In this document: positions 15,346 through 23,516 of the stretch, piece by piece
How the letters are laid out: each line of letters starts with the position of its first letter
Numbering within the stretch: position 1 is the stretch's first letter
Assembly: GCA_934636325.1 (NCBI GenBank)
Contig: CAKUAK010000021.1
Span: 1-32,072, forward strand
Source: an uncultured Eubacteriales bacterium
GTDB lineage: Bacteria > Bacillota > Clostridia > Oscillospirales > Butyricicoccaceae
Length of the DNA stretch: 32,072 nt
Direction: 5' to 3'
The notes under the pieces: model-generated
The model's input: the letters and a program-made list of their open reading frames with translations, nothing else
The model's database searches: none
Told to the model about the DNA's origin: nothing
Translations under genes and position numbers: made by a program

Positions 15346-15371
15346 TGTGGAAGCGCCGGGGCGCTTCCACA
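15346..15371 (-). other. Strong hairpin between the HU and rqcP genes
   Basis: TGTGGAAGCGC pairs with its complement around CGGG (11 base pairs) starting 7 bases after the HU stop codon and ending about 10 bases before the rqcP ribosome site. There is no T run on the minus-strand exit, so it is more likely a 3' stabiliser or processing site than a terminator (inference). Confidence 0.6.
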
Positions 15372-15378
15372 AAGGATC

Positions 15379-15654
15379 TTATTCAGCTACGATATCCTTC
15401 AGAGCCTTGCCGGCCTTGAATACAGGATACTTTGTCTCGGGAAGCTCGATGGGCTTCTTTGTCTGGGGATTGAAAGCCGTGCGTGCGGCCCTTGTCTTTA
15501 CCTCGAAAGAGCCAAAGCCGATCAGCTGGACCTTATTGCCCTCTTTGAGTTCCTCTGTGATAGCTTCTACCATTGCGGAAAGAGCCTTTTCGGCGTCCTT
15601 CTTGCTAAGCTCGGTCTTTTCGGCAATAGCCGCGATAAGCTCGGTCTTGTTCAT
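15379..15654 (-). CDS. HU family DNA-binding protein
   Basis: A 91-residue HU-type nucleoid protein of normal length. The helical dimerisation region (1-42) starts MNKTELIAAIAEKT. The beta arm that inserts into the DNA minor groove spans GFGSFEVKTRAART (47-60) and NPQTKKPIELPETKYPVFKAG, with the conserved proline and PVFKAGKALKDIV end. It dimerises and bends or packages DNA. A GGAGGAAG ribosome site precedes the start. It lies between mazG and the S4 gene, as in many Clostridia. A strong hairpin just after the stop codon may stabilise its message, which would suit an abundant protein. Confidence 0.97.
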   Translation of the reverse strand: MNKTELIAAIAEKTELSKKDAEKALSAMVEAITEELKEGNKVQLIGFGSFEVKTRAARTAFNPQTKKPIELPETKYPVFKAGKALKDIVAE

Positions 15655-15709
15655 TTTACTTCCTCCAAATAAGTTATTATTATTTTATAAACAAACCAAC
15701 CTGTTTGGT

Positions 15710-16501
15710 CTATTCACATTTCTCTTTCTTTGCCCTGTCCCAAAGCCTGTCCATTTCCTCAAGGCTCATGCCGTCGAGCCCCGATTCCCCGGCCAGCTCT
15801 TCCATGCGGCAGAAGCGTCCGACAAACTTCGCGCTGGCCCTTTCAAGGGCCTCCTCCGGGTCGACATCAAGAAAACGCGCCGTATTGACAACGGCAAACA
15901 GAAGATCGCCCAGCTCATCGGCGACATCGCCGTCGCCATGCATGGCCCACACGAGCTCCGCCTTTTCCTCGTCGATCTTATCGAGCGCCCCGGAGATATC
16001 GGGCCAGTCGAACCCGGCCTTTTTGGCCTTCTTCTGCACCTTTTCGGCATACATGAGGGCCGGGAGCGACTTTGCCACCTGGCGTATGCTGTCGCTGTAT
16101 GTCTTTTGAACCTTTTCGATCCGCTTTATGGCCTCCCAGTTGTCGAGCACCTCGGCCGAGGTCCCGGCCTTGGTGTCGCCGAAGATATGGGGATGGCGGA
16201 GGATCAGTTTCCTACAAACGCCGTCGCAGACGTCGTTTATATCAAAAGCCCCTTCATCCTCGGCCATATCGGCGTGGAAAACGACCTGGAGCAAGACGTC
16301 GCCCAATTCCTCGCAGAGCAGGGTGTTGTCCTTCAGGTCGATGGCCTCGCAGGCCTCATAGACCTCTTCGATAAAGTTTTTTCTTATGCTCTCGTGGGTC
16401 TGCTCACGATCCCAGGGGCAGCCGCCCTCTCCGCGGAGTATATCCATTATCCTGAGCAGATCCTCGAAGCCATATTCGGCCTTATTCTCAAAATTTATCA
16501 T
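15710..16501 (-). CDS. mazG: Nucleoside triphosphate pyrophosphohydrolase MazG
   Basis: A 263-residue protein from the ATG at 16501, which follows AAGGGGAT; an upstream in-frame start at 16543 has no ribosome site. It contains two MazG modules: the first (about 12-115) with CPWDREQTHESIRKN, the metal-binding EEVYEA and EELGDVLLQVVFHA motifs, the second (about 165-235) with EEKAELVWA and DELGDLLFAVVN. MazG hydrolyses NTPs to NMP and pyrophosphate, cleaning abnormal nucleotides and in some bacteria lowering (p)ppGpp effects. It corresponds to the C-terminal part of Bacillus YabN; the N-terminal tetrapyrrole-methylase-like domain of YabN is absent here. It sits between the flippase-type gene and HU. 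Confidence 0.95.
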   Translation of the reverse strand: MINFENKAEYGFEDLLRIMDILRGEGGCPWDREQTHESIRKNFIEEVYEACEAIDLKDNTLLCEELGDVLLQVVFHADMAEDEGAFDINDVCDGVCRKLILRHPHIFGDTKAGTSAEVLDNWEAIKRIEKVQKTYSDSIRQVAKSLPALMYAEKVQKKAKKAGFDWPDISGALDKIDEEKAELVWAMHGDGDVADELGDLLFAVVNTARFLDVDPEEALERASAKFVGRFCRMEELAGESGLDGMSLEEMDRLWDRAKKEKCE

Positions 16502-16570
16502 AAATCTATCCCCTTTGCAAGCAAAAATCACGTTTATTTGCATATTGCATACGCAGAAGTTCCTTTTTCT

Positions 16571-18163
16571 TTAAAGATGCAGCAGACGAGCGATCTTCTC
16601 TCCCTTTGGCAGCATAAGGACCTCTTCCCGCGGCAGCGCCTTTATTGCGATAAGCATGACAAGATAAACAACGGCCGAGAGACCTATGGTCACGACCGCG
16701 CCGATCTTGGCGCCAAGGGCGGCACCCAGCGGGATATAGGCGAAGTATGTAAACACCGCCATGCAGGCCGCCGCGACAAAGGGCTTGATGAAGCATTTTA
16801 CCGCCGATATCCCCTTTATCTCTCTGGAGATTATGATGAGATTGAGTATGGATATCGTGCCGTAGCAGAGGGTCGTGCCTATCGGCGCGCCATAGATCTC
16901 TATGCCCGGCGTGCCGACCAGCATATAGTTGGTCATCAGCTTTATCGCTCCGCCGATAACTATCGTGACCATCGGCACCCTGACCCGGCCCATGGCCTGA
17001 AGTATGGCGTTGGTCACCGACACCAGCGCGACCAGCAGAACGGCCGGAGATATGAGCACCAGCAGCGGTGCGGCGATATTGACCTCGTTAGGTATCCTGT
17101 AATAAAGCAGAGAAAGTATCGGATGGGCCAGCACGGCAAGACCGGCGGCGCAGGGCAGCGCCATGATGCCGGTAAAGCGCAGGGCCGCCATTATGGTCCC
17201 GGCCGCCTTGGCGTTGTCCTTTCTGGCATAGGCCGCGGCAACAGCGGGGATTATGCTGACCGACAGAGCGACGATAAGAGCCTGAGGCATGTTGAACATC
17301 TTGACCGCCATGTTATAGCAGCCATAGATAAAGTTGGCCTCGGTCTCGGTCTGTCCGGCGTCCTGAAGGCGGTTGAGCACGACGCCCATGTCTATCAGAT
17401 TGGTTATGCTGAGCACCGATGAACCGATGGTTATCGGCACGGCGATCTTTATCAGGCGCTCGGTTATTTCGCCATATCCTCTTATGGCCGAGATGTCTAT
17501 CGCGCCCTCGGGCAGACCGCTTCCGGCCCGCACCCTTGCGATGATTATATACAGCGCGCTGAGCACCGTGCCGATCGTTACGCCGCCTATCGAACCGGCA
17601 ACGACGATCTCAAGCGGATATCCCTTCTGTATGAGAAGATAGGTCAGCAGAAGGCCGAACACCAGCTTGCCGGCCGCCTCTATGACCTGTGAGATAGCCG
17701 TCGGGACCATATTGGAAAGGCCCTGGAAATAACCCCTGAAGGCCGAGATTATGGCGACAAAGAAGATCGACGGAGCTATGGCCAGAACAGCATAATAGGC
17801 AAGGCTGTTGCCTATTCGCTCGACGAACCATCTTGCGCCGATCATCATGACCGAGGTGCCTATGCCGCCGATGATCGAAAAGGTGATTATGGCGACGCGG
17901 AATATGCGTTTTACCTCTGTATACTTTCCGAGGGCGTTAGCCTCGGCAACCATTTTAGATACGGCGACCGGAAGTCCTGCCGTCGAGATGACGAACATGG
18001 CTGTATAGATATAATAGGCCACGGTGAATATGCCGTTGCCCTCTCCGCCGATCATGTTGGTTATCGGTATGGAAAAGAGCGCGCCGATTACCTTTACAAT
18101 GGCGTTGGAGAGCACAAGGATAAGTGCCCCCTCGAAGAAGGAACTGCTTTTACTTTTTTTCAA
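16571..18163 (-). CDS. MATE/MVF-superfamily flippase, SpoVB/YabM-like
   Basis: A roughly 530-residue integral membrane protein with about 14 hydrophobic segments, beginning LKKSKSSSFFEGALILVLSN. It belongs to the polysaccharide-transporter branch of the MOP superfamily (SpoVB, YabM, MurJ/Amj-related), which flips lipid-linked cell-wall precursors or oligosaccharides. SpoVB acts in spore cortex synthesis. Location upstream of mazG matches Bacillus yabM. The likely start is a TTG at 18163, 9 bases after AAAGGT. Longer starts up to 18244 would add a basic, glycine-rich segment encoded by the terminator region and are unlikely. Exact substrate cannot be read from sequence. Confidence 0.88.
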   Translation of the reverse strand: MKKSKSSSFFEGALILVLSNAIVKVIGALFSIPITNMIGGEGNGIFTVAYYIYTAMFVISTAGLPVAVSKMVAEANALGKYTEVKRIFRVAIITFSIIGGIGTSVMMIGARWFVERIGNSLAYYAVLAIAPSIFFVAIISAFRGYFQGLSNMVPTAISQVIEAAGKLVFGLLLTYLLIQKGYPLEIVVAGSIGGVTIGTVLSALYIIIARVRAGSGLPEGAIDISAIRGYGEITERLIKIAVPITIGSSVLSITNLIDMGVVLNRLQDAGQTETEANFIYGCYNMAVKMFNMPQALIVALSVSIIPAVAAAYARKDNAKAAGTIMAALRFTGIMALPCAAGLAVLAHPILSLLYYRIPNEVNIAAPLLVLISPAVLLVALVSVTNAILQAMGRVRVPMVTIVIGGAIKLMTNYMLVGTPGIEIYGAPIGTTLCYGTISILNLIIISREIKGISAVKCFIKPFVAAACMAVFTYFAYIPLGAALGAKIGAVVTIGLSAVVYLVMLIAIKALPREEVLMLPKGEKIARLLHL

Positions 18164-18221
18164 GATAACACTACCTTTGCAATTTCTGGTCCTGACATGC
18201 GGAGGCCCTCCCCCGCCTTTT

Positions 18222-18255
18222 CGAAACAAATGGGGAAGGAACATGTCCCTTCCCC
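18222..18255 (-). terminator. Intrinsic terminator after the zinc-ribbon gene
   Basis: On the minus strand GGGGAAGGGA pairs with TTCCTTCCCC around a CATG loop (18255-18232; one G-U pair), followed by ATTTGTTTC. It starts 17 bases after the zinc-ribbon gene's stop codon and isolates that gene from the flippase gene. Confidence 0.72.
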
Positions 18256-18272
18256 AAAAATGCCTGCGGCGA

Positions 18273-18668
18273 TCAGTTCAGTTTATGTCCGCAGCGGCTG
18301 CAGAAAAGATCGCTCTTTCCACATTCCTTTCCGCACTCGGGGCAGACCGAAACGGTTTTGCCTGCGGCGATGGTCTCTTTTATCTCGGCCACCTTCGCCA
18401 GCTTCTCGTCGACCTGGGCGAACAGGTCGTCCAGTTCTCTGTCGTTCATATCGACGCCGGCATGGACCATATAGACGATCTTGCCGATCTCCTTATATAC
18501 GCCGTCGATATCGGTGTTGAGATCGAATATCTGAAGATTGAGCATCGTCATCTGGGCCATGTCCCCGGCCTTTCTGGTGGCGGCGTCGGCCATCTTTCCG
18601 GCCTTCTCGGCGGCATATGTCGCGGTCGCCTTTGCGCGTTCAAGGATCATTTTCACGTTGGAGTCCAT
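18273..18668 (-). CDS. Small zinc-ribbon protein of unknown function
   Basis: A 131-residue soluble protein. Residues 1-40 form a lysine- and alanine-rich helix with repeated MA/KA steps (AEKAGKMADAATRKAGDMAQ). A coiled-coil-like middle (about 42-105) follows, and the C-terminus is a zinc ribbon, CPECGKECGKSDLFCSRCG (residues about 109-127), with CxxC-CxxC spacing. Such proteins are common in Firmicutes as zinc-ribbon hypothetical proteins, and the role is unknown. No signal peptide or membrane span is seen. It has a strong promoter of its own (extended -10), an AGGAG site and a terminator, so it is expressed as a single-gene unit, apparently well. Confidence 0.85.
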   Translation of the reverse strand: MDSNVKMILERAKATATYAAEKAGKMADAATRKAGDMAQMTMLNLQIFDLNTDIDGVYKEIGKIVYMVHAGVDMNDRELDDLFAQVDEKLAKVAEIKETIAAGKTVSVCPECGKECGKSDLFCSRCGHKLN

Positions 18669-18741
18669 AATGTATAATCTCCTCTCAAAAACAATTAAAC
18701 GGCATTTTCACGCCGGATATTCCATCAAAAGTGTTGCGGCT

Positions 18742-18770
18742 ATTATATCACCTGCGCGCCGAAAGTTCAA
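18742..18770 (-). promoter_or_regulatory. Promoter of the zinc-ribbon gene, extended -10
   Basis: On the minus strand TTGAAC (18770-18765), a 17-base spacer ending TGA, and perfect TATAAT (18747-18742). The TGn extension adds strength. The -35 box overlaps the stop codon of hemZ. Confidence 0.75.
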
Positions 18771-20206
18771 TCCCTTTCAAGCGCCTTTGCAAGCCTCCCG
18801 GCCGTTTCATCGATCTTGCCCGGATGCCCGGTGTAATCTATGGGATACTTGGGGTTGGTTATGCGGGTTATCGATCCGTCGGGATAGACCAGCTTTGTCA
18901 CGCCGCCGCTTCCCAGCGCCGCGACGTCGCCGATCTCCTCCATCATGATGACGTTATACCGGCATACGCTGCCGCCGCGCATAAAGCCGACGTTTTCCAG
19001 CCCGCCGGCGCTGTATTTCTGCCTGTACATATAATATGACTCGTACCCGGCGGAATATATCATATCATGGCAGGCATCCATCGTGGCGGCCGTAAGCTCC
19101 CCTGTCTTACCGAAACGGAGGGGCGCGCCCTTTTTTCTTGCCATCGAATGGAGCGTTATGTTGTCCGGCTCAAGGGCGATGACCTCGCGCACGCTGCGGC
19201 GCAGGCTTTCGTCGTCGTCGCCGGGAAGCCCGGCGATAAGATCCATATTTATCTGGAAATCTCCCGCCCTTCTCGCCATACGGTAGCAGTCTATGACATC
19301 CCGCGCCGTATGCAGGCGTCCGACGCCCCGCAGCACATCCTCGTTCATGGTCTGGGGGTTGACGCTTATCCTGTCGACACCGTATTGATGCGCGACAGAC
19401 AGCTTATCGGCCGTCGTCGTCTCGGGCCGCCCGGCCTCGAGGGTGAACTCCGAAAGCCGATACGGCACCGCGCGGCGCAGCGCCGACAGGAGCCTTTCAA
19501 GCTGACCCGCCGACAGTATCGACGGCGTCCCCCCGCCGATATATATGCTCCTGACCCGGCGCTCATGCGCCGACAGGACGCCGCATATCCTTTCGACCTC
19601 GTAAAGCAGGGTCACGAGATAGGGCTCTACAAGATGGCCCCATTTCCTGACATCGTTGCTTACAAAGGAACAGTATGAACACTTTGCCGGGCAGAAGGGT
19701 ATGCCGACATAAAGCTCTATATCCTTATCCGCCGTATCATCGCGGCAGGCCTTTGAAACAAGAGCCGTTTTGATGCAGAGGGCCCGGCGGCGGTCGGAGA
19801 CAAAATACTCGTCCCGCAGCTTTCGGTCGGCTCCCGCCTCGTCCAGACCCGAATCAAACATATTGAGCACCAGCTTTGAAGGCTTTACACCGGTCAGCAT
19901 GCCCCATTCGGGCTGATATCCCATATGCTCGGTCAAAAGCAGATACATGGCCCGGCGCAGCCACTCGGATGTCTCATGGCTGTCGGGCGTCAGGCCGTCG
20001 GGACATCTGAGCTCTTTATGGCCGCCCCAATAGCCCTCGGCACAGGCAAACATTCCGTCCCCATCCGTCCTGAGCGACGATATGACATACTCTCCCCGCG
20101 GGCTGTCCGGGTCGTCTCCGCGGACATGCTCTTCATCGGGATAAAGGCATATGAGCAGCTGGAGTATGGGATTTATGCGCTCGTGTCCGACAAGATAAAA
20201 GGTCAT
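18767..20206 (-). CDS. hemZ: HemZ-family oxygen-independent coproporphyrinogen III dehydrogenase, radical SAM
   Basis: A 479-residue radical-SAM protein. The cluster-binding motif CPAKCSYCSF at 172-181 (Cys172, Cys176, Cys179) follows a variable N-terminal region with WGMLTGVKPSKL (101-112), a block characteristic of HemZ rather than HemN. Later parts show IYIGGGTPS and INMDLIAGLPGD, the radical-SAM strands of the HemN/HemW group. The family decarboxylates coproporphyrinogen III or has a related role; function of HemZ itself is less certain, and no other heme genes are in the window. It overlaps the preceding MBL gene by 4 bases (ATGA) and is the last gene of the recJ operon. Confidence 0.92.
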   Translation of the reverse strand: MTFYLVGHERINPILQLLICLYPDEEHVRGDDPDSPRGEYVISSLRTDGDGMFACAEGYWGGHKELRCPDGLTPDSHETSEWLRRAMYLLLTEHMGYQPEWGMLTGVKPSKLVLNMFDSGLDEAGADRKLRDEYFVSDRRRALCIKTALVSKACRDDTADKDIELYVGIPFCPAKCSYCSFVSNDVRKWGHLVEPYLVTLLYEVERICGVLSAHERRVRSIYIGGGTPSILSAGQLERLLSALRRAVPYRLSEFTLEAGRPETTTADKLSVAHQYGVDRISVNPQTMNEDVLRGVGRLHTARDVIDCYRMARRAGDFQINMDLIAGLPGDDDESLRRSVREVIALEPDNITLHSMARKKGAPLRFGKTGELTAATMDACHDMIYSAGYESYYMYRQKYSAGGLENVGFMRGGSVCRYNVIMMEEIGDVAALGSGGVTKLVYPDGSITRITNPKYPIDYTGHPGKIDETAGRLAKALERD

Positions 20207-20844
20207 TTCTGCGCTGTCTCCACGGCGCGGCGCATATAGGGATTCTCATGGCGTTCGGTCTCCAGCGTCGTCGGGTCGCCGTGGCCGCTGAACACACGGT
20301 AATCTCCCTCGAGGGCATAGAGCCTGCGCAGGCTCTCCATCATGTCCTCCTGGCTGCCGCCCAGAAGATCCCATCTGCCGCAGGCGCCCTTGAAGAGGGT
20401 ATCGCCCGAAAGCATCACGTCGTCAAACATGAATACGCACGAGCCCATCGTATGCCCCGGGGTGTTCATGACCCGGATCTTTATATCGCCCAGCTCGATG
20501 GTGTCCTCGTCCTGAAGCAGGCGGTCGACTCGCGGTGTGCGGTATTCCTCGCGTATGTAGCCCTTCCGGTTGACATACTCGGGTGTCAGATAGGGCGCAT
20601 CCTTATAATGTATCATCAGCTTGGCCCCTGTGGCATCCTGCACAAAGGGAGAAGCCATTACATGGTCAAAATGGCAGTGGGTCAGGACGATATATTCGAC
20701 CTCCATGCCGCTTTCGGATATCATATCGAGTATCTTCTGGGTCGATGCGCCGGGATCGAAAACGATGCACTTATTTGTCTTTTCATCTCCTATCAGATAG
20801 CAGTTGGTGTGAAGCATGCCTGTCTGGACGACCTTCATTATCAT
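20203..20844 (-). CDS. MBL-fold metallohydrolase, glyoxalase II-like
   Basis: A 213-residue metallo-beta-lactamase-fold hydrolase. Metal ligands are visible in THCHFDH (55-61), TPGHTMGSCV (about 128-137), SGDTLF (about 145-150) and SGHGDPT near the C-terminus. It is close to the small YqgX/YcbL-type enzymes, which cleave thioesters such as S-lactoylglutathione in vitro; the true Firmicutes substrate is often unknown. The start ATG overlaps the dtd stop codon (ATGA) and its end overlaps hemZ in the same way, so it is translationally coupled on both sides. A second ATG two codons downstream is an alternative start. Confidence 0.92.
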   Translation of the reverse strand: MIMKVVQTGMLHTNCYLIGDEKTNKCIVFDPGASTQKILDMISESGMEVEYIVLTHCHFDHVMASPFVQDATGAKLMIHYKDAPYLTPEYVNRKGYIREEYRTPRVDRLLQDEDTIELGDIKIRVMNTPGHTMGSCVFMFDDVMLSGDTLFKGACGRWDLLGGSQEDMMESLRRLYALEGDYRVFSGHGDPTTLETERHENPYMRRAVETAQK

Positions 20845-21311
20845 TTCTGTTCACCCTTCTTTTTCATCATGGTGTCGGTATCCATTATAAGGGTCACCGG
20901 CCCGTCGTTTACATGATCTATCTTCATATCGGCCCCGAACTCGCCGCAGACATAGTCGACGCCGAACTCGGTCAGGCAGGATTTGAAATATTCGTAAAGC
21001 GGTATCGCCTTGTCGGGCTTGGCCGCACCGAACAGATCGGGCCTGCGGCCGTGGGAGCAGTCGGCATAAAGCGTGAAGTTGGACACGACCATCATGCGCC
21101 CGCCGATATCGGCAAGGCTCTTGTTCATCTTTCCGTTCTCATCCTCAAAAATGCGCAGGCCGGCGCATTTATCGGCCAGATACCTGGCCTCTGTCTCGGT
21201 ATCGTTGGGCCCGACCCCAAGCAGCACCAGAAGCCCCTGCCCTATCTCGCCTCCCTGCACGTCGTTGATGGTTATCGACGCGCGGCTGACCCTTATTATT
21301 ACAGCTCTCAT
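20841..21311 (-). CDS. dtd: D-aminoacyl-tRNA deacylase
   Basis: A 156-residue DTD that hydrolyses D-amino acids, and mischarged glycine, from tRNA. The N-terminus MRAVIIRVSRASITI and the cross-subunit Gly-cisPro motif NDGPVT (about 137-142) are present. The other active-site motif reads SNFTLYADCSHGRRP, where most families have SQFTL, so Gln is replaced by Asn; the rest of the motif is intact and the enzyme is probably active. It lies 18 bases after rel and overlaps the MBL gene by 4 bases. The rel-dtd order is common in Firmicutes. Confidence 0.96.
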   Translation of the reverse strand: MRAVIIRVSRASITINDVQGGEIGQGLLVLLGVGPNDTETEARYLADKCAGLRIFEDENGKMNKSLADIGGRMMVVSNFTLYADCSHGRRPDLFGAAKPDKAIPLYEYFKSCLTEFGVDYVCGEFGADMKIDHVNDGPVTLIMDTDTMMKKKGEQK

Positions 21312-21329
21312 ATAGGTTTATCCTTTCGA

Positions 21330-23510
21330 TCATTCATGTTCTCTCTGTACTTCCGAAACGCCGTTTACCCTGCGCAGGCGGTTCATGAGCAGCTCAAGCT
21401 GTTCGGCACTGTTGACCGACGCGACGATATGATAGCGGCTGTTGCCGCCGTCCATATCCTTGCCGCTGAGCTCGCCGATATTTATGCGCATATTGCTGAA
21501 CACCGTTATCAGATCGGCAATGGCCCCGACCCTCGTCTTGATCTCGACCGACAGCGGTGCAAAGAAGGTCTGGTTTCCGGTGTTGGCCCAATGGGCCTTG
21601 ATCCAGCGGCCGCTGTTGTCAGGATCGGCCATGCCGTTCTGGGCATTGACGCAGTCCCATCTGTGTATCGAAACGCCATATCCGCGGGTGACGAAGCCGA
21701 CGATCCTGTCGCCCGGAACAGGCGAACAGCATTTTGCAAACTTGACGAGGCAGTTGTCGATGCCTTCGACAATGACGCCGTTACTGGCATGAGGCTCTTT
21801 CTTCGTCTTTTTGATGGCCTTTTCGGGATTGGCGGCCTCTCTGGCCCTGGCCAGCTTGGCGGCCTCCTCCTTAACCTTGGCGACGACGCGGGACACCGTT
21901 ATGCCGCCATAGCCGATATTGGCGTAAAGCTCTTCGACATTGGGCATTTTAAGCCTTGTCAGGATGATATTCCTGAGCTCTTCATTGCAGAAATCATCGT
22001 AAAGCAGATTGACCCGAAGCTCGCGCTCCAGCTCGGCCCGGCCCTCTTCGATGTTCTCTTCGCGGCGCTCGCGCTTATACCACTGGCGGATCTTGCTCTT
22101 TGCGCCGCTGGTCTTTACTATCTGGAGCCAGCGGCGTTTGGGGCCGGTCGGCGTCTTGGAGGTGACAATATCGACGATCTCGCCGCTTTTAAGAACATAG
22201 TCAAAGTTGACTATCTTGCCGTTGACCCTTGCCCCGATCATATTGTTGCCGACCTCGGAATGGATGGCGTAGGCAAAATCTATCGGTGTAGAGCCCTGGG
22301 GCAGATTTATTATATCGCCGCCCGGCGTAAAAACATAGACCTCGTCGGCAAAAAGATCGACCTTTATACTCTGGACGAACTCCTCCGGCTCGACATCCTG
22401 CTGACTTTCAAGCAGCTGACGCACCCATGCAAAGGCCTCTTCCTTCTGCTGACCCTTTAAGCCGCCCTTGTATTTCCAATGGGCCGCGATGCCGTATTCG
22501 GCCGTCCGGTCCATCTCTTCTGTCCTTATCTGGACCTCGAAGGGTATGCCCTCCTTGCCGATGACAACGGTATGCAGCGACTGATACCCGTTGGGCTTGG
22601 GCGAGGATATGTAATCCTTGAATCTGCCGGGCACCGGCTTGTAAAGATCGTGTATTATCCCGAGGACGCTGTAGCAATCGGTGATACTCTTTACTATGAC
22701 CCTGGTGGCGCAGATATCGTATATCTCGGAGAATGTAAGGTTCTGGCCGTACAGCTTGCGGTATATGCTGTATATCTGCTTGAGCCGGGCCTTGACGTGA
22801 CATTCTATCCCCTGTGTTCTGACCTTTTCCTCTATATCGGCCTTTGTTTTATCAAGGAACTTTGTGAAAGCGCCCGAGCAGTCTTTAAGATAATTATCTA
22901 TCTCGGCATATCCGACCGGATCGAGAACGCGCAGAGATCGATCCTCGAGCTCCCACTTGACCGACTGCATGCCGAGCCTGTGGGCCAGCGGAGCATAGAT
23001 CTCCATTATCTCAAGGGCCTTCTGGCGCTGCTTTTCGATGCGCTTGAACTCTATCGTCCTGATGTTGTGCATACAGTCGGCCAGCTTGATGATGATGACG
23101 CGGATGTCCTTGGCCATAGCGATGAACATCTTTCGCAGATCCTCCATCTGCTCTTCCTCGCGGCTCTGATATACGACATGACCCAGCTTTGTCACGCCGT
23201 CGACCAGCTCGGCCACCGCCTTGCCGAAGCGCGACTCGACATTCTGGAGCGTGACCGGCGTATCCTCTACTGTATCATGGAGGAAACCGGCCATGATCGA
23301 TTCGGTGTCAAAGCCCCACTCGTCGATGATAAAGGCCACCGATATGGGGTGGACGATATAGGGCTCCCCGCTCTTGCGCTTCTGCTCGCGGTGCGCCTCG
23401 GCGGCAAAATTGAAGGCGTCATAAAGCAGCGCCCTGTCCTCCTCATGATGAGAAGCTATCGTTTCGACCTTATCCAGATATGATTTATCAAGCCCGCTTG
23501 TACCTGTCAT
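21330..23510 (-). CDS. rel: Bifunctional (p)ppGpp synthetase/hydrolase (Rel)
   Basis: A 726-residue long RSH protein. The HD hydrolase domain (about 30-190) has His54, His78-Asp79 and Asp145 (KLADCMHN). The synthetase domain (about 235-350) has GRFKDY (295-300; the RxKD form found in bifunctional enzymes rather than the ExDD of RelA) and GYQSLHTVV (308-316). Then come TGS (about 388-450), a helical region, a conserved zinc-finger-type segment (KCCSPVPGD, about 610) and the C-terminal ACT domain (about 655-726). It makes the alarmone on stalled ribosomes under amino-acid starvation and degrades it otherwise. It starts 6 bases after recJ, so the two are cotranscribed. Confidence 0.98.
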   Translation of the reverse strand: MTGTSGLDKSYLDKVETIASHHEEDRALLYDAFNFAAEAHREQKRKSGEPYIVHPISVAFIIDEWGFDTESIMAGFLHDTVEDTPVTLQNVESRFGKAVAELVDGVTKLGHVVYQSREEEQMEDLRKMFIAMAKDIRVIIIKLADCMHNIRTIEFKRIEKQRQKALEIMEIYAPLAHRLGMQSVKWELEDRSLRVLDPVGYAEIDNYLKDCSGAFTKFLDKTKADIEEKVRTQGIECHVKARLKQIYSIYRKLYGQNLTFSEIYDICATRVIVKSITDCYSVLGIIHDLYKPVPGRFKDYISSPKPNGYQSLHTVVIGKEGIPFEVQIRTEEMDRTAEYGIAAHWKYKGGLKGQQKEEAFAWVRQLLESQQDVEPEEFVQSIKVDLFADEVYVFTPGGDIINLPQGSTPIDFAYAIHSEVGNNMIGARVNGKIVNFDYVLKSGEIVDIVTSKTPTGPKRRWLQIVKTSGAKSKIRQWYKRERREENIEEGRAELERELRVNLLYDDFCNEELRNIILTRLKMPNVEELYANIGYGGITVSRVVAKVKEEAAKLARAREAANPEKAIKKTKKEPHASNGVIVEGIDNCLVKFAKCCSPVPGDRIVGFVTRGYGVSIHRWDCVNAQNGMADPDNSGRWIKAHWANTGNQTFFAPLSVEIKTRVGAIADLITVFSNMRINIGELSGKDMDGGNSRYHIVASVNSAEQLELLMNRLRRVNGVSEVQREHE

Positions 23511-23516
23511 TATGCC

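Noticed and set aside
15230..17422. A 730-codon open frame on the plus strand opposite rqcP, HU, mazG and the flippase gene
   Set aside because: It lies antisense to four well-supported genes, has no ribosome site or recognisable domain, and is open because the genes opposite rarely use TTA, CTA and TCA codons. The same applies to long antisense frames opposite rpoD (1471-2634), the MBL/dtd/rel genes (20583-22460) and the amidohydrolase (11981-13255).
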